From: JAWPMT01 sp965242775
GTDB taxonomy: Bacteria; Bacteroidota; Bacteroidia; Cytophagales; Cyclobacteriaceae
Assembly (NCBI GenBank): GCA_965242775.1
Contig: CBDETI010000029.1
Span: 62,001 to 126,000, forward strand
Length of the DNA stretch: 64,000 bases
Reading direction: 5' to 3'
In this document: in pieces, positions 53,283 through 61,001 of the stretch
Position numbering within the stretch: the stretch's first letter is position 1
Layout: every line of letters begins with the position of its first letter
Translations under genes and position numbers: made by a program
Notes under the pieces: model-generated
The model's database searches: none
Seen by the model: the letters and a program-made list of their open reading frames with translations, nothing else
Told to the model about the DNA's origin: nothing

Positions 53283-54506
53283 TTACTTCTCAAGCACTGA
53301 CTTGTAAAGTTGGATTTGCTTTTGGGCAATGACCTTCTCCGAGAAGTTGTCAACAATGTGCGTTCTGGCCGCTTCCGAGGCTTTTTTTAGTACCTGTCTA
53401 TCGGAAAAGTACTTGATGCCCTCTGCTAAATCTTCGTAATTCCCCAGCTTGGCGACATAGCCAGTTTGCTGGTGTTTGACCATATCAACCACGCCGCCAG
53501 AATCAAAAGTCACAACGGGCGTAGCACATGACAGGGACTCCATAACAGTATTCGGCAGGTTGTCTTGCAGTGAGGGTAAAATGAAAATATCCGCCCTGCT
53601 GTACGCCAGGGCCAGCTCCTTCTCTTCCTGTATATGTCCCAGGAAAGTCACCGGGCAGTCCAAATTGGCAATACTGTCATTGCCGTTGGTCCCAAAGACG
53701 CAGACCTCTACAAGAAACTTCTCCGAAACCAAACATTGCACAGCCTGTTGAAAGAGGTGAAATCCTTTGCGATGATCTTCCACATCCACAGCTCCAAATA
53801 ACAGTATTAACCGATCGCTTTCCTTCCGTTGTACCATCACCGGCGAAAAAACTTCAATGTCTATTGGAGTAGCCAAAACTTCAATGTTTCTCCTCTTAAA
53901 TAAGGTGCTCCTTTTTGCGCAATCAGCCATCCATTGACTGGTAGTAAGCACTTGAAAAGAAGCACCTTCCCAGGTATTTTGCTTGTAGGTCAAAGTCCGG
54001 GCGGACCGAGAAGAAGTTCTCTTCAGGTAGTAACAATCTCCACAGGTATCCGCGTAATGCGTGCAATCAAATGCATAATGACATCCTCCTGTGAAAGCCC
54101 ACATATCGTGAAGAGTCCAGAAAACCGGTTTCAGGTCGGATAGCTGTCTGATCTGTGCAATGGAAATGAATGAAAAACTAACCCAATGAAGATGCAATAC
54201 ATCAGCCTGCTGAATGTGCTTATTTCCTCGAAGATCACTTCCGGTATCTCCAATGGAATACTTAAAAACGTAGGCCCTTTCGGAAGTATTCCGACTTACT
54301 CTCCAGCGTTCGAAAATAAATTTAGCAAGAGTCCAAACCCTACGAAGTGGTTTCTGAAACACACTCTCGCCGAAAGATGTCTTGGAAGCAGCTAAATACA
54401 AATAAGAAACCTCGTTCCCCTGTTTCGCCAAGGCGGTGGCCAGTCGTTTAGCACAGGTGGAGGCGCCACCATAGCTCCCAAAAGTCGTGAGGATTGCTAT
54501 TTTCAT
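53283..54506 (-). CDS. family 4-like glycosyltransferase
   Basis: The 407-residue GT-B enzyme has GSYGGASTCAKRLA at the start, LHDMWAFTGGCHYAFDC in the acceptor half (often seen in GT4 enzymes with a cysteine-rich insert, CTHYADTCGDCYY), and LPSLQDNLPNTVMESLSCATPVV with the conserved E-x7-E in the donor half. It overlaps the FkbM methyltransferase gene by 4 bp and is presumably cotranscribed with it in the opposite direction to the main glycan genes. Confidence 0.88.
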   Translation of the reverse strand: MKIAILTTFGSYGGASTCAKRLATALAKQGNEVSYLYLAASKTSFGESVFQKPLRRVWTLAKFIFERWRVSRNTSERAYVFKYSIGDTGSDLRGNKHIQQADVLHLHWVSFSFISIAQIRQLSDLKPVFWTLHDMWAFTGGCHYAFDCTHYADTCGDCYYLKRTSSRSARTLTYKQNTWEGASFQVLTTSQWMADCAKRSTLFKRRNIEVLATPIDIEVFSPVMVQRKESDRLILLFGAVDVEDHRKGFHLFQQAVQCLVSEKFLVEVCVFGTNGNDSIANLDCPVTFLGHIQEEKELALAYSRADIFILPSLQDNLPNTVMESLSCATPVVTFDSGGVVDMVKHQQTGYVAKLGNYEDLAEGIKYFSDRQVLKKASEAARTHIVDNFSEKVIAQKQIQLYKSVLEK

Positions 54507-55315
54507 GCGCCCCGGTAACAGTAAACATTCAACCTCATATCCATTTCTGACTCTCCATTTAACCCATGATTGACAAGTGGTGTGGCTCTATCTTTCTCCG
54601 TTTTCACGAAATACCTGAAACCCTGTTTCTCCAACTCTACCAGCATTCTTCCCAGTTCCTGGTCTCGATTGAGATAGGAATGGTATTCAAAAAACAGGTT
54701 CTCCACACGTGACAACTCATCCCAGCAGTCGTTCAGCACTTCGCTCTCAGCACCTTCAATGTCGATTTTCAGGAAGTCAATTTTTTCAAATTGCTGTAAT
54801 TGATCTCGCAAGCGAACGGATTCAACTGCAGCGCCACTATCCGATGCAATGCTGCCGCCATCTGAACCCTCCGATTGAAATTTTACACCGTCATTGTTGA
54901 TCCATATGGCCTTTTGATTAAGTGACACTTCCGGGTGCTGTGGTGCTACGTTTTGTTTCAAATATTCAAATACCGCCGTATCTGCTTCAAACGCCAGGAT
55001 TTTCGAATTAGGGAAAATGGATTTAAAGTATAGCACGGAAAGACCCACGTTGCTACCACAGTCGATGATCACCGGCTGCTCACTAGCTGGCTTGAAATTA
55101 TATGCCTGCTGATAAAAAATTTCGTGGTACTGCCAAAGGAAAGACATAGCATCAGGGACTCGGAAAGGCCGCCCTGCAACGGTAACATTGACCGGATCAT
55201 ACCTTTTTTTGTGGCCGATTTGCCAGCAGAGCCGGAGAAATTCACGACCCGTACCAGAAGAGATGTACCGATAGGCATCTTTAAAAAGAACTTTCAATAA
55301 GTAGGATCCTTTCAT
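54503..55315 (-). CDS. FkbM family methyltransferase
   Basis: The 270-residue protein shows IIDCGSNVGLSVLYFK (SAM motif I), AFEADTAVFEYLKQNV and the FkbM hallmark IDFLKIDIEGAESEVLND. It would methylate a sugar hydroxyl in the surface glycan. It is coupled to the following GT4 gene through a 4-bp overlap and lies 61 bp downstream of the YfhO-type gene on the same strand. Confidence 0.88.
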   Translation of the reverse strand: MKGSYLLKVLFKDAYRYISSGTGREFLRLCWQIGHKKRYDPVNVTVAGRPFRVPDAMSFLWQYHEIFYQQAYNFKPASEQPVIIDCGSNVGLSVLYFKSIFPNSKILAFEADTAVFEYLKQNVAPQHPEVSLNQKAIWINNDGVKFQSEGSDGGSIASDSGAAVESVRLRDQLQQFEKIDFLKIDIEGAESEVLNDCWDELSRVENLFFEYHSYLNRDQELGRMLVELEKQGFRYFVKTEKDRATPLVNHGLNGESEMDMRLNVYCYRGA

Positions 55316-55376
55316 AAAATGGTGCTAATCGATTGTGCTCGTCATATTTCAACAATCTCTCTGGGTATTTGGCACG

Positions 55377-57797
55377 CTAGGATTGTGCAGTTGTTCCCAA
55401 CAGGCGCCTTCCAAATCTGGCTCCGCCAACGATTAGTAGGATCACAATCACGGAGCTAGTCCAACTAAGCAATTCCCCAAGCCGCACGGACTTGGGCCGA
55501 TAGACAAACTCCAGTTCGTGCGTTCCAGCCGGTACCGGCATGCCCCGAAGTGTGTAGTTGACGCGTTGATGAGGAACCTCCTCACCATCTATCAAGGATA
55601 CCCAGCCTGGGCCATACCACACCTCTGAAAATACCACATATTGATCCTCATCTGCCTGAAAATTATAGGTAAGATGTTCTGGATCATAATCAGTCATTTC
55701 AATGGTTCCGGTGCCGCTATACGATGACTTGGTAATCTCAGACTGATATTTGGCATCAACTGCGACTTCCACGGCCGTGTTAATCTGTCCTACTCGATCG
55801 ATTTCCTGAGTCGCTCCTTCCACCCAGTTAATTCTTTGAATGGACCAAGCATGGCCCAGGGCGTTCTGATTGCGTTGTGCCCTTGGTGCACCATCATTGC
55901 CGCGCGTAATGTAATAACGGGCGTTGAGCATGTTTAAGACATTGCGATTACCAGCAGATATATGTCGCTCAATCAAATCCTGATAGCGCTGAATTTTTAT
56001 AGCATTGTACCCTCCGATACTGTAGTGATGATAAGAAGTTACGCCATCATTAAAAGGATCCCCTGCCAAATTGAATACCCGGTAGTACTCAGAATCCTGG
56101 CCGATTTGTTGATCCGCAACGGAGGGCCTAAGGGCCTGTATATCCGATTGTTTTTTAAAAAAGCCATCATAGGTAATGTATCGCTTGTTTACAAGCCATA
56201 AGTCGAAGAAACACAGTAAAAGCAACCCAGCAATTAGGTAATTCTCTTTAATTCGATTTTTCCAGTAAGCCCAGCATAAAAGGAAGGCCAAGCCAACCAA
56301 AAGGAAGGCTCGATATATGTCCTTGTTAAACAAAGCAATCCGATCAGTCTGGATTGCTCCTATCAACCACTCGGGATAGCCAGCCGCCGCCAAATTCGGA
56401 TCTGATGGCGACGAAAATTCAAAGAACATGCTTTTGGTGATAAGAAAAAATGCCCCGATACCCAGAATAATTGCCGCTGAAACCCATCCGATCTTGAACT
56501 TTTTTTCTATCGGATCTTTTGAGTACAATAACTCTGAAAGCGACAAAGATGCAACCAGCGGAAAGATCAATTGAGGAATACTCATGATCATTGTCACCGA
56601 CCGGAATTTATTGTAGAGGGGGACATAATCAAAAAATAAGTCTGAAAACCACTGCAAATTCTTCCCCATCGAAAGTAGAAAACCTATAGCGCAAAGAATC
56701 GTGGCCCAAACCATCAATCGCCTGTCTAAAACAAAATACCCTGTGATAAACAGAAAAACTATGATCACGCCAAAGTAGAGTGGGCCGGCAGTCCCTGGTT
56801 GCTGCCCCCAATACAAGGGTACGCTGGAAAGAATCTGCCTGCTCGTATTTCGATCTACACGATTACGTCTCATTACTTCGGCCACATGCGAATCGTCCCC
56901 CAGCGGTTCCGCAGACGCACCTCCATGAAAGTAGGGAAATGCTACAGTAAAAACCTCCATCACACCATTGCTCCATCGGTAAGCATAGGACTTGTCCAAT
57001 CCTGTTGTCGGTCCACTTTCGTCCTGCACTCGTAGTTCCGAACCTCCCCTGGTGGAATATGGGCTATACTCCTGAATTGCCCATATTTTAGGTATTACCA
57101 TCAATACCCCTAGCAATCCCGCTAACAGCAGGAACGCACTGGGCTTGAGGAGGTGGGAGAACCGACCTTCCTTCAGGTGTCGCACCAACTGAAACAGAAA
57201 ATAAGAAAGTAGAATGATGATGGTATAGTAACTAATTTGAATGTGCCCAAAATAGACCTGGTAGCCAGTTGCAACCACTGTTACGCTAAACCCTTTCAGA
57301 AATTGCCCCCTATAAGCCCATATAGTGCCGGCCAGAATTGGTGCCATGAACGCCATTGCGTAAACCTTATTGTCATGGCCAGCTTCCAAAGAAATGAGAT
57401 TAAATGTGGAAAAAGCATAGGCAAAACCTCCTAAGGCCCGCATCCAAATTTTCAGGTCAAATGCGCTGAGTAGAAGATAGAATCCCACAAAGGCGAAGAG
57501 CATGATTATTATAGGGGATTGCAAAAAAAAGGAGAAAAATGCCTGGGAGTAATAAAAGGGATTTGTTGGGCTCCCCGTCAATGTGGGCATACCTGAAAAC
57601 TCCTTATTGCTCCACTTAATATTCCGTCCTTCCTCTTTTCGATATTTTGCTACCTCGCTCAAGGTCCCACGCAACTGGATATTGTCACTCTGAGTCAAGG
57701 TCTTTCCCTGGTACAATGGGAAAAAGAAAATACTTGCCAAAACAAAAAAGGCCACATGCGCGATGGCATGAGGTATAAGGTCTTTAAATTTATCCAT
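55377..57797 (-). CDS. YfhO family membrane protein
   Basis: The 806-residue protein has about 12-13 transmembrane helices and a large extracytoplasmic C-terminal domain before a last helix (LLSWTSSVIVILLIVGG). The N-terminal PLYQGKTLTQSDNIQLRG and EFSGMPTLTG blocks are typical of the YfhO family, which is related to GT-C glycosyltransferases and linked to glycosylation of teichoic acid or other surface polymers in Firmicutes. In this locus a role in modifying the surface glycan on the outer side of the inner membrane is likely. It follows the DegT aminotransferase gene by 13 bp. Confidence 0.87.
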   Translation of the reverse strand: MDKFKDLIPHAIAHVAFFVLASIFFFPLYQGKTLTQSDNIQLRGTLSEVAKYRKEEGRNIKWSNKEFSGMPTLTGSPTNPFYYSQAFFSFFLQSPIIIMLFAFVGFYLLLSAFDLKIWMRALGGFAYAFSTFNLISLEAGHDNKVYAMAFMAPILAGTIWAYRGQFLKGFSVTVVATGYQVYFGHIQISYYTIIILLSYFLFQLVRHLKEGRFSHLLKPSAFLLLAGLLGVLMVIPKIWAIQEYSPYSTRGGSELRVQDESGPTTGLDKSYAYRWSNGVMEVFTVAFPYFHGGASAEPLGDDSHVAEVMRRNRVDRNTSRQILSSVPLYWGQQPGTAGPLYFGVIIVFLFITGYFVLDRRLMVWATILCAIGFLLSMGKNLQWFSDLFFDYVPLYNKFRSVTMIMSIPQLIFPLVASLSLSELLYSKDPIEKKFKIGWVSAAIILGIGAFFLITKSMFFEFSSPSDPNLAAAGYPEWLIGAIQTDRIALFNKDIYRAFLLVGLAFLLCWAYWKNRIKENYLIAGLLLLCFFDLWLVNKRYITYDGFFKKQSDIQALRPSVADQQIGQDSEYYRVFNLAGDPFNDGVTSYHHYSIGGYNAIKIQRYQDLIERHISAGNRNVLNMLNARYYITRGNDGAPRAQRNQNALGHAWSIQRINWVEGATQEIDRVGQINTAVEVAVDAKYQSEITKSSYSGTGTIEMTDYDPEHLTYNFQADEDQYVVFSEVWYGPGWVSLIDGEEVPHQRVNYTLRGMPVPAGTHELEFVYRPKSVRLGELLSWTSSVIVILLIVGGARFGRRLLGTTAQS

Positions 57798-57810
57798 AGT
57801 CGCTAAATGG

Positions 57811-58890
57811 CTATTCCTGCGCTGAGGCGTTAAATCGTCCTATTTGATCGCAGCAAAAATCAATCTCTTTCTTGGTAATTCCAACGAACATGGGCACGTT
57901 CACCAGTTTATCTCTCAGCATCAATGCACGTGGGTTGGCAATGCTCAGAGCCGCTGGAGCCATACGCTCCTGCACCGATTCACAACCTACGCCTACCTGC
58001 CTCAGGTACGAAACCAGACGATCTCTTCGTTCCTGCGCCAAAGGAATTTTGTAGTGCGCCCCTGATAATTCGAGAAGGCCATTTGCTCCCATCTTTCTGC
58101 GGTAATGCGCCATAGTCTCGGCTCTTTCCGCATTCCACTCGTCCAAATAAGGCAGCTTTACTCTCAAGACCGCCGCCTGGATCTCGTCAAGTCGACTATT
58201 TCGGCCGAATGGTACCCGGAATTGCCCATTACTCCTCCCATAATCCCGAAGGGCTTTTAATTTTTCTGCCAGCGCGCTTTCCGAAGTAACAATTGCACCT
58301 CCATCTCCCAGGCATCCCAGGTTCTTTGTGGGGTAAAAACTAAAAACAGCCAGATGGCCAAAAGAACCTACTTTTATTCCGTTGAGTTCGGCCCCATGAG
58401 CCTGCGCACAATCCTCAATTAAATTAACCGAAAGTCGATCACAGAACTTTCTTAAACGATCGGCCTCGCTGGGGTGTCCAAATAAGTGAATGGCGATGAT
58501 CGCCTTGGTATCAGGTGTGATCAGTTTTTCGACCTCACCAAAGTCAATGCAGGCAGTGGCAGACACTACGTCCGCCAATACCGGCAAAGCCCCGCTCTTC
58601 TCTACCGCCAATATTGCAGAAGGCCACCCGAAGGCAGGTACAATTACTTCATCACCAGGCCCTATCTCGAGTACTTGGAGGGCCAACTCCAGGGCATCAG
58701 TCCCGTTCGCACAGGTAATGCAATGCGTCACGCCGAGGTAGCTAGCAAACTCTTCCTCAAATGCTTTCACCTCACTACCAAGTATGAAATTAGAGGCATC
58801 AACAACCCCGGATATGGCACTATTTAATTGCTTCCGAATACGATCATGTTGTCGACTTATATCTAAAAAGGGTACTTGCATCATTTTCAA
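57811..58890 (-). CDS. DegT/DnrJ/EryC1/StrS family sugar aminotransferase
   Basis: The 359-residue PLP enzyme has ANGTDALELAL (substrate/PLP region), EDCAQAHGAE with the PLP-contacting Asp160 and the Schiff-base lysine Lys189 in FYPTKNLGCLGDGG. The family makes amino-sugar nucleotides by transamination of keto-sugars. It is first in the minus-strand run with YfhO, FkbM methyltransferase and GT4, so an amino sugar is probably part of the glycan. The start could be Met1, Met3 or Met4. A 198-bp space separates it from the divergent pfkA. Confidence 0.9.
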   Translation of the reverse strand: MKMMQVPFLDISRQHDRIRKQLNSAISGVVDASNFILGSEVKAFEEEFASYLGVTHCITCANGTDALELALQVLEIGPGDEVIVPAFGWPSAILAVEKSGALPVLADVVSATACIDFGEVEKLITPDTKAIIAIHLFGHPSEADRLRKFCDRLSVNLIEDCAQAHGAELNGIKVGSFGHLAVFSFYPTKNLGCLGDGGAIVTSESALAEKLKALRDYGRSNGQFRVPFGRNSRLDEIQAAVLRVKLPYLDEWNAERAETMAHYRRKMGANGLLELSGAHYKIPLAQERRDRLVSYLRQVGVGCESVQERMAPAALSIANPRALMLRDKLVNVPMFVGITKKEIDFCCDQIGRFNASAQE

Positions 58891-59088
58891 CTTTTCTCAG
58901 TTAAATCGATTGCATTAAAAAAATAATAGAGAAAAAATTGCGAAAATTTCCGGCTATCCAAATTTTGATTAATATTGGCGCCGGTTTTCGAGAGCACCCG
59001 ATTTGCCATTGATTTCGTATATCCACAAAGGAAACATACAGGTATTATTTGACATGGATCATGCTCACCATCATTTTTCAGCCTTAAT

Positions 59089-60060
59089 ATGAAGAGTATC
59101 GCGGTTTTTACGTCAGGAGGGGATGCGCCAGGAATGAACGCTTGCGTGAGATCTGTGGTCAGAAGTGCCCTTTATTTTGGGCTGGATGTCTACGGTATCA
59201 AATATGGCTACAATGGCATGATTGACGGAGACATTTATAAGATGAAATCCTACTCTGTCAGCAACATATTGCAGCGAGGAGGCACCATCTTAAAATCCGC
59301 AAGAAGCAAGGAATTCATGACCAAGGAGGGTCGGGAAAAAGCTTACAATCAGCTCAAAAAACGAGGGATCGAAGGCCTAGTCGCAATTGGCGGGGATGGC
59401 ACATTCACAGGAGCCAATGTGTTCCACGACGAATTTGGTATTCCAATAGTTGGCGCTCCCGGAACCATCGATAATGATTTGCATGGATCCGATTTTACGA
59501 TAGGGTTTGATACAGCTGTTAATACTGCGTTGGAGGCCATTGATAAGATTCGGGATACAGCCAATTCGCATGATCGCGTATTCTTCGTTGAAGTGATGGG
59601 TAGACACTCCGGCTATATTGCCATCCATTGCGCCATCGGTGGAGGAGCGGAATTTGCCATCGTACCCGAGACTTCTACGACCATCAATGATGTGATTACC
59701 ACCTTGAAAGAAGGTCGTGACAGACAAAAGACTTCTTCTATTGTTGTAGTAGCCGAAGGAGGAATGCAAGGCAGCGCCATTGAAGTAGCCGGCAAGGTGA
59801 TGAAGGAACTACCAGGACTTGACATTCGTGTCTCCACGCTAGGTCACCTTCAACGTGGGGGGCCCCCCACTTCGTTCGACCGAATTTTGGCATCAAGATT
59901 AGGCATGGCCGCTGTGGAGGGACTGTTGAATGGAAAGACTAATGTAATGGCCGGCGTAATTGACAAAAAGATCAACTACACCAGTTTTAAATTAGCCATC
60001 TCCAAATCCAAGCCAATTAACGAAGACCTGATGCGTCTTGTGGAAGTATTAAGCATTTAG
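59089..60060 (+). CDS. pfkA: 6-phosphofructokinase, ATP-dependent type
   Basis: The 323-residue enzyme phosphorylates fructose 6-phosphate in glycolysis. TSGGDAPGMNA at the N-terminus, GGDGTFTGA (with glycine at the position that distinguishes ATP from PPi users), PGTIDNDLHGSD with the catalytic Asp, and EVMGRHSGYIA are all present. The glycines at both discriminator positions favour ATP as donor. Its 3' end overlaps miaA by 12 bp in convergent orientation. Confidence 0.95.
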   Translation: MKSIAVFTSGGDAPGMNACVRSVVRSALYFGLDVYGIKYGYNGMIDGDIYKMKSYSVSNILQRGGTILKSARSKEFMTKEGREKAYNQLKKRGIEGLVAIGGDGTFTGANVFHDEFGIPIVGAPGTIDNDLHGSDFTIGFDTAVNTALEAIDKIRDTANSHDRVFFVEVMGRHSGYIAIHCAIGGGAEFAIVPETSTTINDVITTLKEGRDRQKTSSIVVVAEGGMQGSAIEVAGKVMKELPGLDIRVSTLGHLQRGGPPTSFDRILASRLGMAAVEGLLNGKTNVMAGVIDKKINYTSFKLAISKSKPINEDLMRLVEVLSI

Positions 60061-60966
60061 TGATTGCGTTATGAAACGCTTCACCTCATCTTCCTGATCA
60101 GGTGAAAACCAAGTCACCTCCCGATCCTTATTAAACCAGGTGAGTTGCCGCTTGGCGTATCTTCGCGAATTCCTTTTCAGTAAGCGGATGCACTCTTTTT
60201 TGTCATACTCCCCCTCCAGGAATTTAAAGATTTCTGAGTAGCCAACTGTTTGTAGGGCATTCAAATTCCGATGCTGTAATAAAGATTCGGCCTCCTCAAA
60301 CAATCCATTGGCAATCATTTCATCCATTCGAAAGTCTATGCGCCGATAAAGTTGTTGCCGATCATCATTCAGGCCAATTTTAATATTTCGAAAGTTCCTA
60401 GGCTTAGGCCTGGCCTGTCGGAATGAGCTATAAGGCTTACCGGTAGCTCTGGTCACTTCCAATGCCCGGATCAATCGTTGTGGGTTGTCCAGGTCTACCT
60501 GGCGAAAGTAAAGTGGATCACTTGCTGCCAGTTCCCGCTGCAAAGACTGAATACCCTTTGCATTCAATTCGTCGGACAATTCCTGGCGCCAAATGGGATC
60601 AATAGGCGGAAATGCGTCGAGTCCCGTCCAAATAGCTTTGCAAAACAAGCCCGATCCACCAACCAGTATTATCTGGCCATGCTCGTGAAACAGATCTGTA
60701 AGCAAAGTCAGGGCATCCTTCTCAAAACGACCGACATCATACTCGTCTAAAATCGAATGAGAATTGATAAAATGATGAGGGACCTGCTTCAATTCGTCCG
60801 TTGTAGGTTTGGCTGTCCCCACTTCCAACTCCTTGTAAAACTGACGTGAATCAGCAGACAAGACATGTGTATGTAGCCACTGGGCAAGTTCAATGGCCAA
60901 TTTGGTCTTGCCAACGGCAGTGGGCCCAACGACGGAAATAAGATATCGATCTGATTCGTTAATCAC
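60049..60966 (-). CDS. miaA: tRNA dimethylallyltransferase
   Basis: MiaA attaches dimethylallyl to A37 of tRNAs reading UNN codons. The P-loop VGPTAVGKT, LSADSRQFYKELEVGTAKP and the DNPQRLIRALEV block are visible. I start at the GTG at 60966, giving 305 residues; the frame also opens with a TTG at 61002, which would overlap the divergent kinase gene start. No in-frame ATG precedes the P-loop. Confidence 0.93.
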   Translation of the reverse strand: MINESDRYLISVVGPTAVGKTKLAIELAQWLHTHVLSADSRQFYKELEVGTAKPTTDELKQVPHHFINSHSILDEYDVGRFEKDALTLLTDLFHEHGQIILVGGSGLFCKAIWTGLDAFPPIDPIWRQELSDELNAKGIQSLQRELAASDPLYFRQVDLDNPQRLIRALEVTRATGKPYSSFRQARPKPRNFRNIKIGLNDDRQQLYRRIDFRMDEMIANGLFEEAESLLQHRNLNALQTVGYSEIFKFLEGEYDKKECIRLLKRNSRRYAKRQLTWFNKDREVTWFSPDQEDEVKRFITQSLNA

Positions 60967-61001
60967 GTATGCAAAAAACGAAAATTGGGTAATTTTAAAC
61001 A

